From: Marinobacter goseongensis
GTDB lineage: Bacteria; Pseudomonadota; Gammaproteobacteria; Pseudomonadales; Oleiphilaceae
Length of the DNA stretch: 64,000 bases
Direction of reading: 5' to 3'
NCBI RefSeq assembly: GCF_023156235.1
Contig: NZ_JAKZAI010000011.1
Span: 105,940 to 169,939 of the forward strand
The notes below the pieces were generated by a model. That model ran no database searches. It was not told the DNA's origin and saw only the letters and a program-made list of their open reading frames with translations. A program made the position numbers and the translations under genes. This document shows, in pieces, positions 9,123 to 17,495 of the stretch (position 1 is its first letter; every line of letters begins with the position of its first letter).

Positions 9123-9905
9123 ATGCGGCGACGCAGGCAGACCGAGGAAGATCTCCACAACAAAGAGCGTTGGCTGATCTCTTACGCCGATTTCATCACC
9201 CTGTTGTTCGCGTTTTTTGTGGTGATGTATTCGGTATCGTCGGTGAACGAAGGCAAGTACAAGGTACTCTCCGAGACCCTGACCGGTGTGTTCAATGTGC
9301 CCCAGCGCTCCTTCGAGCCCATTGCCGTGGGCAACCAGCCGCGTCAGGGAGACGCCGCTTCCGCCGATGACGTGATCATTCCGGAAGTCACCGAAGCACC
9401 GCGCAATCCGGACGTCAGTGAGGAGGGCAGAACCGAGGCCCTGCGGGCCATGGCCGATCAGCTGGCGCTGGAGTTTGACGAACTGATCACCCAGGGCGTT
9501 GTGACGCTGGAGACCAATGAGCGCTGGCTGGAGCTCAACCTGCCCGACAGCCTGCTGTTCAGCAGTGGCGCTGCCGAACCCCATTACGATGGCTTTGACG
9601 TGGTGGCGAAGATCGCCGGGGTGCTGCGCAATCGTGACAACGCAGTCAAGGTGGAGGGATTCACCGACAACCGCCCAATCCGCACCAATGCGTTTCCCTC
9701 CAACTGGGAACTGTCGACGGCCCGTGCTGCCGCGGTGGTGCGTATCCTGACCATGGAAGGCGTCGAGGCGGAGCGGCTGGCGGCCGTCGGTTACGGCCAG
9801 CATCAACCGGTTGCCCGTAACGATACCGAAGAAGGCCGGCGCCGCAACCGGCGTGTGGTGCTGATGATCTCCCGCGATGCCAGCGTCCGCGGCGCCATGC
9901 GCTGA
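9123..9905 (+). CDS. motD: Flagellar stator subunit MotD (MotB family)
   Basis: MotD anchors the stator to peptidoglycan and carries the ion-binding aspartate. The protein (260 residues) has a basic N-terminus, one transmembrane helix containing the essential Asp23 (SYADFITLLFAFFVVMYSVSS), a linker, and an OmpA-type peptidoglycan-binding domain (VEGFTDNRPI, NWELSTARAAAVVRIL, RNRRVVLMI). It is the partner of motC just upstream. The 227 bases that follow, before the ParA gene, hold no gene and no promoter I would defend. Confidence 0.94.
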   Translation: MRRRRQTEEDLHNKERWLISYADFITLLFAFFVVMYSVSSVNEGKYKVLSETLTGVFNVPQRSFEPIAVGNQPRQGDAASADDVIIPEVTEAPRNPDVSEEGRTEALRAMADQLALEFDELITQGVVTLETNERWLELNLPDSLLFSSGAAEPHYDGFDVVAKIAGVLRNRDNAVKVEGFTDNRPIRTNAFPSNWELSTARAAAVVRILTMEGVEAERLAAVGYGQHQPVARNDTEEGRRRNRRVVLMISRDASVRGAMR

Positions 9906-10132
9906 ACGGCCGGACCTCGTCTGACAGTTTTTGCCGCAAGCACGTCAGCGTCACGGTGGCAGATGCGTACAGGAAGGTTGGCACAGTTTCTGTATTTACT
10001 CCCCCGGATAATTCGTTTCGGCAAAACCTTGCCGGAGTTGTTCAAGTTGTCCCTTGTATGGCCGATACTTTGAGGTAGGGCCGGGGCTTTGTGTGTCAGC
10101 ATGACCGGGAAAGGTTGAGTGGAGAGCGTAAC

Positions 10133-10930
10133 GTGCGAATCTGGGCGGTAGCCAATCAGAAAGGCGGTGTCGGAAAAACCACTTCGGTGGTGGCGCTGGC
10201 CGGGTTGCTGGCCGGGCGAGGAAAGCGTGTGCTGGTGGTGGATCTGGACCCCCATGGCTCACTGACCAGCTGGTTCGGATACGACCCTGACACCCTCGCC
10301 CATAGTGTGTTCGATCTGTTTCAACATCAGGGCAAAGTGCCCGAAGGCCTGCCGGCCCAGCTGGTCACCGAAACCAGTTGCTCAGGAGTCTCGTTGCTGC
10401 CAGCCAGCACTGCGCTGGCAACATTGGAGCGGCGGATGGTCGGCGTTGAGGGTATGGGGCTGATTATCTCCCGGGCGCTGGCCCAGCTGTGGGACGATTT
10501 CGACTACGTGATCCTCGATAACACCCCGTCACTGGGGGTGTTGATGGTGAACGCCCTGGCCGCCGCGCAGTATCTGGTCATTCCGGTGCAAACGGAATTT
10601 CTGGCGATCAAGGGCCTGGAGCGTATGCTGCATACCCTTCAAATGGTGATGCGCTCTCAGAAGAACGAGCTGGCCTACACCATTGTGCCCACCATGTTTG
10701 ACCGCCGCACCCAGGCTTCCGTCAAGAGCCTGAACCTGCTTCGCAAGACCTACCCGGACACCCTGTGGCGATTCGCCATCCCGGTTGACACCAAATTCCG
10801 CGATGCCAGCCAGGCCGGTGTGGTGCCGTCGTCGCTAGACGCCGGTACCCATGGCGTGCGGGCTTACAGTCACCTGTTGGATGATCTGCTGGCGACAACC
10901 GGAGCTGGGCGGGAGCATAAACATGGCTGA
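10133..10930 (+). CDS. ParA-family ATPase, chemotaxis array positioning (ParC-like)
   Basis: This is a ParA/Soj-type ATPase with deviant Walker A NQKGGVGKTTS (residues 8-18), DLDPHGS and the Walker B region VILDNTPSLG. I chose GTG 10133 because GGAG lies eight bases upstream and the protein then begins MRIWAVANQKGG; the longer in-frame extension has no support. Related proteins in this position in Pseudomonas and Vibrio (ParC) place chemotaxis arrays at the pole instead of segregating DNA; that role is inferred from the location. It overlaps the next gene by eight bases. Confidence 0.9.
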   Translation: MRIWAVANQKGGVGKTTSVVALAGLLAGRGKRVLVVDLDPHGSLTSWFGYDPDTLAHSVFDLFQHQGKVPEGLPAQLVTETSCSGVSLLPASTALATLERRMVGVEGMGLIISRALAQLWDDFDYVILDNTPSLGVLMVNALAAAQYLVIPVQTEFLAIKGLERMLHTLQMVMRSQKNELAYTIVPTMFDRRTQASVKSLNLLRKTYPDTLWRFAIPVDTKFRDASQAGVVPSSLDAGTHGVRAYSHLLDDLLATTGAGREHKHG

Positions 10931-11690
10931 CGATAATTTGACGAAGCTGGCGGATCCCGCCAGCGCCATTGCCAGTTATCTGGACGAGTTGCTGCACACC
11001 GCAACCGATACGGCACGCGAGGCGGACGTCGAAGAGATTCGGGAAATCCAGACAGTCGCAGATTCTCAAGAGGTGCAGGAGGTACAGGAGGCGCAGGCGG
11101 TCGAGATCGAACCTGTGGCGGTATCCCCGGCACCTGAGCCTGCTGCCAGAAAAGTGGCAGAACCTGTGCCCAGGGCCGAGCCTTTGCCGCAGCAACCGGA
11201 GGAGCCGGCAGTGCCGCCGTCGCGCCCGGAATGGTCGGGGCAGCCGTTCGAGTGCCTGATATTTACCGTGGCGGGCTTGCAGTTGGCGGTACCACTGATT
11301 CTGCTGGGTGCCATCCACCGTATTGACGAGAACATTAAACCGATTCCGGGCAGCCCCCGCTGGTACATGGGGATCCGTGCCGATCAGGATCAGAACCTGA
11401 GGGTGGTGGACACCGCCGAGTGGATCATGGCCGGCCGTGTGCCGCCGAACGCGCGGGAGAACTACCGCTTTGTGATCCGGTTGGACAACAGTGAGTGGGG
11501 TCTGGCCTGTGACGATGTGGCCCAGTCGTTCACCCTGAAGCCGGACGAGGTGCGCTGGCGCACCGCCCGCAGCAAACGCCCCTGGCTGGCGGGTACCGTT
11601 GTCAATCACATGTGCGCGTTGATTGATGTGCGCACCATGGCCGATCTGCTGGTGCGCGCCGAGCGCGAACACCACCTGGATCTGAGCTGA
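10923..11690 (+). CDS. CheW-like domain protein, ParP-type partner
   Basis: A 255-residue protein with an acidic, Glu/Gln/Val- and Pro-rich N-terminal half (to about 100) and a C-terminal CheW-like domain (FECLIFTVAGLQLAVPLILL onward). ParP-type proteins combine such a domain with binding to the ParA-like ATPase and insert into the chemoreceptor-CheA lattice. ATG 10923 lies inside the last codons of the ParA gene, implying coupling. The CheW relationship is clear; the ParP role follows from gene order. Confidence 0.85.
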   Translation: MADDNLTKLADPASAIASYLDELLHTATDTAREADVEEIREIQTVADSQEVQEVQEAQAVEIEPVAVSPAPEPAARKVAEPVPRAEPLPQQPEEPAVPPSRPEWSGQPFECLIFTVAGLQLAVPLILLGAIHRIDENIKPIPGSPRWYMGIRADQDQNLRVVDTAEWIMAGRVPPNARENYRFVIRLDNSEWGLACDDVAQSFTLKPDEVRWRTARSKRPWLAGTVVNHMCALIDVRTMADLLVRAEREHHLDLS

Positions 11691-11721
11691 CAAGACGTTA
11701 CCGATTGATACCGTGCTGTGC

Positions 11722-11758
11722 TGGCACGGTTTGTGCCCTTAACTATAGTATTGGGCAC
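11722..11758 (+). promoter_or_regulatory. Sigma-54-type promoter with overlapping palindrome before cheW
   Basis: TGGCACG, GTTT, GTGC gives the invariant GG (11723-24), ten bases, and GC (11735-36) of a sigma-54 promoter. Overlapping its downstream half is a dyad: GTGCCC (11733-38), three bases, the self-complementary ACTATAGT, three bases, GGGCAC (11753-58). GGCAC at 11724 can also pair with GTGCC at 11733, so two alternative hairpins exist. The site lies about 80 bases before cheW. Confidence 0.45.
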
Positions 11759-11819
11759 TGATGATGATTTTTTGACGATCAGGTTGCCCGCCGGGCAGCC
11801 ACAGAGGAGACATAACGCT

Positions 11820-12308
11820 ATGGCATCCCCGAGCGGACAACAACATCAGGCCCAGGACGATCAGGTACTCCAGTACGTGACCTTCCGCCTGGATGACGAG
11901 ACCTACGGCCTGAACGTCATGCAGATTCAGGAAGTACTGAGATACACGGAAATTGCCCCGGTACCGGGTGCGCCGGATTACGTGCTCGGCATCATCAACC
12001 TGCGGGGCAACGTGGTCACCGTCATCGATACCCGTCGCCGCTTCGGCCTGGCGGATTCGGACGTGACCGACGCCACCCGGATCGTGGTGATGGAATCGGC
12101 CAACCAGGTGATGGGCATCCTGGTGGATTCCGTGGCCGAGGTGGTGTACCTGAAGTCCAGTGAGATTGAAACCGCACCGAACGTGGGTAACGAGGAAAGC
12201 GCCAAGTTTATTCAGGGCGTGTGCAATAAAGATGGCGAACTGATCATTCTGGTCGAGTTCGACAAGATGTTGTCAAACCACGAGTGGGCTGAAATCGCGT
12301 CACTGTAA
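11820..12308 (+). CDS. cheW: Chemotaxis coupling protein CheW
   Basis: CheW links receptors to CheA in the signalling lattice. The start at ATG 11820 is supported by GAGGAG at 11804-11809. The 162-residue product is a single CheW domain: QYVTFRLDDETYGLNVMQIQ, then IINLRGNVVTVIDTRRRFGL and VDSVAEVVYL. A reading that begins at 11718 has no ribosome site. It is separated from the upstream CheW-like gene by 129 bases containing a putative promoter, so it may have its own transcript. Confidence 0.94.
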   Translation: MASPSGQQHQAQDDQVLQYVTFRLDDETYGLNVMQIQEVLRYTEIAPVPGAPDYVLGIINLRGNVVTVIDTRRRFGLADSDVTDATRIVVMESANQVMGILVDSVAEVVYLKSSEIETAPNVGNEESAKFIQGVCNKDGELIILVEFDKMLSNHEWAEIASL

Positions 12309-12336
12309 CCTCCGAACCTTTTTCGGAGCAGGCCGG

Positions 12337-12384
12337 CATGATGAACGCTCCCGTGGCTTAACCTAGCTGAGGACGTTCATCATG
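12337..12384 (+). repeat. 11-bp inverted repeat enclosing the DUF2802 start codon
   Basis: CATGATGAACG (12337-12347) and CGTTCATCATG (12374-12384) are perfect reverse complements separated by 26 bases. The last three bases of the right arm are the ATG of the next gene, and the GAGGA ribosome site lies in the loop. A shorter hairpin, CTCCGAA/TTCGGAG at 12310-12328, stands just upstream without a T tract. Confidence 0.7.
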
Positions 12385-12774
12385 TTTGCAGAATACGCTT
12401 CCCTGATCCCCTGGATTATGACCACCGTCGTTATTGCGCTGCTGGCCGCTCAGGGTATCCTGTCGCGTCGTGAGCTTCGCCGCCTGCGCAGTCAGCTCAA
12501 GCAGCGGTGCGACACCCTCGGTCGCGAACTCCACGCGACCACCAGCGGCAGCATGGGCGTGGGCCAGCGCTTGGTGACCTGTGAGCGTCAGCTGCACGAA
12601 CTGCGCGGCGCGCTGGACGAGATGCGCCAGAACGATCCCCTGAGAATTTCTTACGACGAAGCATCACGCCTGGTTGATCTCGGCGCGGATATCGACGATC
12701 TTATGAACACGTGCGGTATTTCCCGTCCCGAAGCCGAGCTGGTCTCTGCTCTTCGCAAGCGACAGGCTGCCTGA
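12382..12774 (+). CDS. DUF2802 membrane-anchored protein
   Basis: A 130-residue protein with one N-terminal transmembrane helix (about 8-26, LIPWIMTTVVIALLAAQGIL), a basic coiled-coil-like middle (RRELRRLRSQLKQRC) and a C-terminal helical domain (SYDEASRLVDLGADIDDLMNTCGISRPEAEL) typical of DUF2802. Such proteins recur after cheW at the end of pseudomonad flagellar/chemotaxis clusters; their function is not established. The start codon is buried in a perfect inverted repeat. It converges with the FlhB-like gene 17 bases away. Confidence 0.85.
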   Translation: MFAEYASLIPWIMTTVVIALLAAQGILSRRELRRLRSQLKQRCDTLGRELHATTSGSMGVGQRLVTCERQLHELRGALDEMRQNDPLRISYDEASRLVDLGADIDDLMNTCGISRPEAELVSALRKRQAA

Positions 12775-12791
12775 ACACCGAAAACCTGTGA

Positions 12792-13094
12792 TCAGTCCGA
12801 CGCTGGATTGCCGGCGTCCTCGGGCGTCTTACCCTGCAGGTTGAAGGCAAAGGCCAGAATTTCCGCGATGATCTGGTACAGGGTTTCCGGTATCTCCTCG
12901 TTCAGGTCGAGGCGCGCCAGAATGCTGGCCAGTTCGGGGTTTTCGTAGAGCGGCACGTTGTGTTCCCGGGCAATCCGGATGATTTCCTCGGCCAGCTCAT
13001 GGGTGCCGGTGGCGGCAATAGTGGGTGCGGTCTTGCCGTCATACTTCAGCGCTACCGCCGCATTGGCGGCCTGTTTGTGCTTGTCTTCTGTCAT
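12792..13094 (-). CDS. FlhB C-terminal-domain-like protein (EscU/YscU/FlhB family)
   Basis: This 100-residue protein resembles the cytoplasmic C-terminal subdomain of the export switch protein FlhB (AVALKYDGKTAPTIAATG, IIRIAREHNVPLYENPELASIL) but lacks the transmembrane domain and the NPTH self-cleavage motif. Comparable short FlhB-like proteins can stand in for the cleaved FlhB C-terminal part in some bacteria. The ATG at 13094 overlaps the stop of the upstream FliK-like gene (ATGA), so the two are translationally coupled. An upstream extension to 13259 is out of context and was rejected. Confidence 0.85.
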   Translation of the reverse strand: MTEDKHKQAANAAVALKYDGKTAPTIAATGTHELAEEIIRIAREHNVPLYENPELASILARLDLNEEIPETLYQIIAEILAFAFNLQGKTPEDAGNPASD

Positions 13095-14437
13095 GCTCGG
13101 GTATCCACTAAACGGTGTTCCAGTCGCGTGGTAGCGCCCTTGGGGTTGCCCCGGCGACACTCCAGGTCGGTGACCTCCAGGCCCAGTTCCGACAGGCTCT
13201 GGCGTAACGAGGGCAGCGACTGTTGCACGTGGGCCAGAGTGGCCTGCTTCTCGGCCCACACTCTGGCAGACACCTGTTGCTGGCGCAGTGCCACATCAAA
13301 GTGAACCGGGCCCGCATCGTCCAGATCCATGGCCAGAGACAGCCGCCACTCGGCAATGCCGGCGGCGCGTTTGGTGCCAGCACTGCCTTCATCCTGACGT
13401 TCGTGTTCGATTCGCAACTGGGCAAGCCGGGGCTCGTTCTGTGGTGTTACCCAGGGCAGCTCCAGCAACAGCGTTGTCGTCGGCGCCGGTGCGTCTGCCG
13501 TGGTGCGAGTGGACAATACCTGGCTGTGCAACTGGTTTACTGTGATCCGGTTCAGCATGCCGGCCAGCAGGCGCAGCATCTGGCCCACCGTTGCCGGCTC
13601 GGTGGCGCTCTGTGGCGGCGGCGGGGCCAGTGCGTTGGGAAATTGCAGCGGGGCCTGAATCAGCGCGGGAGTTGCCAGGGGTGTCAGCCGGTTGAACTGT
13701 TCCGGGCCATTGCCCTGTTGCGTCAGCAGGGTGGTGATGATGCGGGCCAGGGCCAGCTTCAGGTCCGGAAGTGCAGGATCGCGGGACTGGGCCAGTCGCG
13801 CTTCTGCGAACAGCCCACTTTCGGCGATCCACTGGCGCACCTGCTGGCCGGCTTCGTTGCTGGTACCCGGGGTGGCGAGATTGGTGCTGACCGGCAGGCG
13901 ACTGAGCAGTTGCTCAATCGCCTGGCGCACCGGGGCGGGCAGGGGTTGTGGCTTTAGCGCCGAGGGCGGCGCGCTGCCGCCGGCGTCCGGGCGCATGCCC
14001 TGTGCCAGACTGGCGAGGATTCGCACCAGCCCGGCGTCGATGCTTTGCTGCCAGGGCAGCCGTTGCGCAAGCGCACGGGCGATGCCGGCTTCCTGGGCCG
14101 GTGCCAGTTTGCCCAGCAACTGCAGCTCATTTCCGGCCCGCATGATCTTCACCCAGTCACCGGGCTCCAGCGCGGTCTCCCCCACCGCCGCCTGTACGGG
14201 TAGGGTACGCCCTCGTACCTCCAGCAACAGTTGCGCCCCGGCACCGGGCTGGCGGTTTATCACCTCGGCAACACGGGCAAGCAGTGTTTCCCGGTTCGCC
14301 ACCTTCAACTGGTCCAGCTGCTGGCGTGCAGACACAGCCGTCGTCGTTTGTTGGGGCTCACGGCCAGCGGTCGACGCCAGCGGTCGGGGCTGGTCGCCGG
14401 TTGGCGGTGGTGTGGGGTTACCGTTTGGTAATTTCAT
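13091..14437 (-). CDS. FliK-like flagellar hook-length control protein
   Basis: A 448-residue protein rich in Gln, Ala, Pro and Leu with a disordered N-terminal part and a C-terminal region like the FliK hook-length domain (WRLSLAMDLDDAGPVHFDVAL, VSARVWAEKQATLAHVQ, LRQSLSELGLEV). FliK measures the hook and switches export specificity through the FlhB C-terminus; here it is coupled by a four-base overlap to an FlhB-C-like gene. The start is ATG 14437 (MKLPNGNPTP); a TTG at 14461 is a weaker option. Whether it acts on the hook or another export step is unknown. It is probably not the main fliK, which normally sits in the fliE-to-fliR region. Confidence 0.75.
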   Translation of the reverse strand: MKLPNGNPTPPPTGDQPRPLASTAGREPQQTTTAVSARQQLDQLKVANRETLLARVAEVINRQPGAGAQLLLEVRGRTLPVQAAVGETALEPGDWVKIMRAGNELQLLGKLAPAQEAGIARALAQRLPWQQSIDAGLVRILASLAQGMRPDAGGSAPPSALKPQPLPAPVRQAIEQLLSRLPVSTNLATPGTSNEAGQQVRQWIAESGLFAEARLAQSRDPALPDLKLALARIITTLLTQQGNGPEQFNRLTPLATPALIQAPLQFPNALAPPPPQSATEPATVGQMLRLLAGMLNRITVNQLHSQVLSTRTTADAPAPTTTLLLELPWVTPQNEPRLAQLRIEHERQDEGSAGTKRAAGIAEWRLSLAMDLDDAGPVHFDVALRQQQVSARVWAEKQATLAHVQQSLPSLRQSLSELGLEVTDLECRRGNPKGATTRLEHRLVDTRA

Positions 14438-14484
14438 CTGTATCGATTTGATTCCGGACAAGAGTATTCAAGGCACGGTTTCGT

Positions 14485-14490
14485 TATAAT
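14485..14490 (+). promoter_or_regulatory. Candidate -10 element for the ccm operon
   Basis: A perfect TATAAT stands in the 184-base gap between the divergent fliK-like and ccmA genes, 131 bases before the ccmA start. No good -35 hexamer lies 16-18 bases upstream (GAGTAT at the 17-base distance), so the call rests on the -10 and position alone. Confidence 0.35.
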
Positions 14491-14621
14491 ACGCCGCGCC
14501 GGTAACCATTGCCTGCCTGAAACCTCTGTTTTCCCTCAACCCGTTGATGATGAGGAAGCAGAATCGAATGTTTGCAACGACGGATCTCCGCGACCCGTGT
14601 TGTGCAAAATCTGGGGCCCTG

Positions 14622-15254
14622 ATGTCTGAGCCGTTGTTACAGGCCATGAATCTGCAGTGTGAGCGTGACGACCGGATACTGTTCCGGGATCTCTGTTTCT
14701 CCATACTGCCCGGTACCCTGACCCGTGTCGAGGGCCCCAACGGTTCCGGTAAAACGACCCTGTTGCGGATTTTGGCGGGCCTGAACGACGCCTGGTCCGG
14801 AGACCTGCACTGGCTCGGCGAGCCCCGTGCACACCGGCGTGAAGAATTTCTCCATAACATGCTCTACGTCGGCCACCGGCCGGGCATCAAGCCGCTGTTG
14901 ACACCGCTCGAGAACCTGCGGGCGCTGATGGCCGGACGAAAAACCGTGAGTGACGCCGTGCTGATGCAGGCACTGGCCGGTACCGGCCTGTACGGCTTTG
15001 AGGATGTGCCCTGTCGCCGGCTGTCGGCCGGCCAGCAACGCCGGGTAGCGCTGGCGCGGCTGCTGATTGCCGACGAGCCATTGTGGATTCTCGATGAAGT
15101 GTTCACAGCGATTGATATGGACGGCGTGGAAGCGCTTGAGAGCCTGCTGGTGCAACGGGCTCAAGAGGGCGGCGCAATCGTGGTGACCACGCACCATGAC
15201 CTCCGGTTGCCCTCGATGCAGCGGATATCCCTGGGGGGTGGCGATGGCTTCTGA
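14622..15254 (+). CDS. ccmA: Cytochrome c maturation ABC ATPase CcmA
   Basis: CcmA is the ATPase that, with CcmB and CcmC, releases holo-CcmE during System I cytochrome c maturation. The 210-residue product has Walker A GPNGSGKTT at residues 38-46, the signature LSAGQQRRVALARLL, and Walker B LWILDEVFTAID followed by the H-loop TTHHD. I chose ATG 14622 (MSEPLLQAMNLQCE), which gives normal family length; the open frame extends further upstream without family resemblance. It overlaps ccmB by 11 bases and heads a nine-gene operon. Confidence 0.95.
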   Translation: MSEPLLQAMNLQCERDDRILFRDLCFSILPGTLTRVEGPNGSGKTTLLRILAGLNDAWSGDLHWLGEPRAHRREEFLHNMLYVGHRPGIKPLLTPLENLRALMAGRKTVSDAVLMQALAGTGLYGFEDVPCRRLSAGQQRRVALARLLIADEPLWILDEVFTAIDMDGVEALESLLVQRAQEGGAIVVTTHHDLRLPSMQRISLGGGDGF

Positions 15255-15969
15255 TGCTCGCGTGCGCCTGCGTCTGGCCCATGAGGCGATCGGCGTGCTC
15301 CCCGCGATGAAAGCCGTTTTCCTGAGGGATCTCAAGACCGCTTTCCGTCAGCGCCAGGATCTGCTGAATCCGCTGCTGTTTTTTGTCATGGTCGTGTCGC
15401 TGTTTCCGCTCGGGGTCAGTCCGGAAGTGTCATTTCTCCAGCAGGCCGGTAGCGGTATCCTGTGGGTGGCAGCGTTACTCTCGGTGTTGCTGTCTCTGGA
15501 TCACCTGTTCCGCCACGATTTTGACGACGGCACGCTGGAGCAACTGGTATTGCAGCCGCAGCCACTGTTCCTGTTGGTGCTGGCTAAAACTCTGGCGCAC
15601 TGGGTGCTGACCGGACTGCCGCTGGTGTTGCTGGCGCCTCTTCTCGGGGTGATGGTACATCTGGACGGGAACTCTATTGCGGTTTTATGTCTAACGCTGC
15701 TGATCGGTACGCCGGTGCTGAGCCTGATCGGGGCCATCGGTGCCGCGCTCACCCTGGGTTTGAGGTCGGCCGGCGTGCTCTTGTCTCTGCTGATTATTCC
15801 GCTGTACATTCCCGTGCTTATTTTCGGCACTGGCACGGTGGCAGCGGCGACGGACGGCGCGCCGGTGGGCGGTTACATGGCGCTGCTGGGAGCATTTCTG
15901 GTGCTCGCTCTGACGCTGGCTCCGTTCGCCTCGGCGGCGGCATTGCGAATCAGTCTGTCAAACAGTTAA
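15244..15969 (+). CDS. ccmB: Heme exporter membrane protein CcmB
   Basis: CcmB is the six-helix permease partner of CcmA. From ATG 15244, which has a GGGGGG ribosome site and lies inside the ccmA tail, the protein is 241 residues. Family members usually begin near the internal ATG 15307 (MKAVFLRDLKTAFRQRQDLL), giving 220 residues, but that codon has no ribosome site; the first 21 residues may therefore be an extension. Hydrophobic helices (LLFFVMVVSLFPLGVSPEV, GILWVAALLSVLLSLDHLF) and the DGTLEQLVLQP loop are typical. Confidence 0.93.
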   Translation: MASDARVRLRLAHEAIGVLPAMKAVFLRDLKTAFRQRQDLLNPLLFFVMVVSLFPLGVSPEVSFLQQAGSGILWVAALLSVLLSLDHLFRHDFDDGTLEQLVLQPQPLFLLVLAKTLAHWVLTGLPLVLLAPLLGVMVHLDGNSIAVLCLTLLIGTPVLSLIGAIGAALTLGLRSAGVLLSLLIIPLYIPVLIFGTGTVAAATDGAPVGGYMALLGAFLVLALTLAPFASAAALRISLSNS

Positions 15970-15984
15970 AAAAGGTATCACCGG

Positions 15985-16728
15985 ATGTGGCAATTCTTTC
16001 ACAAGCTGGGCTCGCCAAAGTGGTTCTTCGGTATTGCGACCAGGCTGATGCCCTGGCTGCTGTGGGGCGGGGCGTTGCTGTTGTTTGCCGGCCTGGTGTG
16101 GGGGCTGGCGTTTGCCCCTAAGGATTACCTGCAGGGGAACAGCTACCGGATTATCTTCATCCACGTGCCATCCGCCTTTCTGGCCCAATCCGTATACGTC
16201 ATGATGGCGTCGGCGGCGCTGGTCACTCTGGTCTGGCGGATGAAGCTGGCGGACGTGTTTGTCAAAGCGGCGGCGCCGGTCGGTGCGGTGCTCACGTTCC
16301 TGGCTCTGTTTACCGGAGCGGTCTGGGGCAAGCCCACCTGGGGCACCTGGTGGATCTGGGACGCACGGTTGACGTCCATGCTGATTCTGTTGTTTCTGTA
16401 TTTCGGTGTCATCGCCCTGGGCGCGGCGATTTCCGATGAGAAATCCTCGGCGCGGGCGGTGGCGGTTCTGGTGCTGGTGGGGGTGGTGAATATACCTATC
16501 ATCAAGTATTCCGTGGAGTGGTGGAATACGCTGCACCAGCCCGCCACGTTCAAGCTGACGGAAAAGCCCTCCATGCCCATGGAAATGTGGGTGCCTCTTT
16601 TACTGTCGGTGCTGGGGCTTTATCTGATTTTTGGCTGGTTTGCCTGCCTGCGCATGCAAACGGAAATACTCATTCGCGAACGCCGTACCCGCTGGGTTAA
16701 AGAGCTGGTTCAGGCGGAGGGTAACTGA
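15985..16728 (+). CDS. ccmC: Heme-handling membrane protein CcmC
   Basis: CcmC presents heme at the periplasmic face and loads it onto CcmE. The 247 residues form six predicted membrane helices with the tryptophan-rich heme-handling motif [10 protein letters not shown] starting at Trp122, flanked by the conserved histidines in [10 protein letters not shown] and near [11 protein letters not shown]. It follows ccmB by 15 bases and is followed four bases later by the ccmD start. Confidence 0.95.
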   Translation: MWQFFHKLGSPKWFFGIATRLMPWLLWGGALLLFAGLVWGLAFAPKDYLQGNSYRIIFIHVPSAFLAQSVYVMMASAALVTLVWRMKLADVFVKAAAPVGAVLTFLALFTGAVWGKPTWGTWWIWDARLTSMLILLFLYFGVIALGAAISDEKSSARAVAVLVLVGVVNIPIIKYSVEWWNTLHQPATFKLTEKPSMPMEMWVPLLLSVLGLYLIFGWFACLRMQTEILIRERRTRWVKELVQAEGN

Positions 16729-16732
16729 TCAC

Positions 16733-16972
16733 ATGGCGTTTGATTCTCTGACTGCGCTTATCGTCATGGAAGGCCACGGTCCCTATGTCTGGACCTGTTA
16801 TGGTGTGTTCTTTTTGTTGCTGGGGGCGCTGGTTTACTGGTCACTGCTGCAGCGCCGCCGGGTGGTGTCTGCCCAGCGCCGCGACATGGCCCGCGCTGCG
16901 GCTGGTCAGTCTGCTACCCCCCAGGCCGCGGTTGGCGCAAGCTTCAACCGGGTTCACGAATCTCAAGACTGA
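16733..16972 (+). CDS. ccmD: Heme exporter small protein CcmD
   Basis: CcmD is a small single-helix protein that helps release holo-CcmE from the CcmABC complex. From ATG 16733 the product is 79 residues: [20 protein letters not shown], a membrane helix ([19 protein letters not shown]) and the basic tail [12 protein letters not shown]. The start lies four bases after the ccmC stop; a longer reading overlapping ccmC was rejected. Confidence 0.93.
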   Translation: MAFDSLTALIVMEGHGPYVWTCYGVFFLLLGALVYWSLLQRRRVVSAQRRDMARAAAGQSATPQAAVGASFNRVHESQD

Positions 16973-16986
16973 ACGGCAGGAAACCG

Positions 16987-17460
16987 ATGCATCCGATTCG
17001 AAGAAAACGACTGACCATTGTGCTGTTTCTACTGGCAGGGATTGCCGTTGCTGTCGGGCTGACGACCTATGCCCTGCGCCAGAATATCAACCTGTTCTAC
17101 GACCCCAGCCAGATCGCGGCCGGTGAAGCGCCGCTGGATGTCAGAATCCGAGCCGGCGGTATGGTCGAGGAAGGATCGGTGCTGCGGGACCCGGAGAGCC
17201 TGAAGGTGGAGTTCAAGGTCACCGATTTCAATGCGTCCGTGCTGGTGGAATACACCGGCATTCTGCCGGACTTGTTTGCCGAAGGGCAGGGGGTCGTCGC
17301 CATGGGCCGGATGGCCGACAATGGCCGGTTTGTGGCCGATCAGGTGCTGGCGAAACACGACGAGAATTACATGCCACCGGAAGTGGCCGAAGCCCTGGAA
17401 AGAGCCTCGGCGGCAAAGCTCAAGGCCGGTGACAGCAGTAGCGCAGACACGGCCTACTGA
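16987..17460 (+). CDS. ccmE: Heme chaperone CcmE
   Basis: CcmE carries heme covalently in the periplasm before transfer to apocytochrome by CcmF. It has an N-terminal anchor ([22 protein letters not shown]), an OB-fold body ([43 protein letters not shown]) and the heme-binding His124 in [13 protein letters not shown]. At 157 residues it is of normal length. It sits between ccmD and ccmF. Confidence 0.96.
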   Translation: MHPIRRKRLTIVLFLLAGIAVAVGLTTYALRQNINLFYDPSQIAAGEAPLDVRIRAGGMVEEGSVLRDPESLKVEFKVTDFNASVLVEYTGILPDLFAEGQGVVAMGRMADNGRFVADQVLAKHDENYMPPEVAEALERASAAKLKAGDSSSADTAY

Positions 17461-17495
17461 GACGATTTCTATTTGCTGACGTTGGGAGAGGTCTG

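Noticed and set aside
9978..9995. A sigma-54-like TGGCACAG before the ParA gene
   Set aside because: The -12 element reads GT, not GC, at the required distance, so the match fails at an invariant base.
12310..12328. Hairpin CTCCGAA/TTCGGAG just after cheW as a terminator
   Set aside because: There is no T tract after the stem; it may be structural, but termination is not supported.
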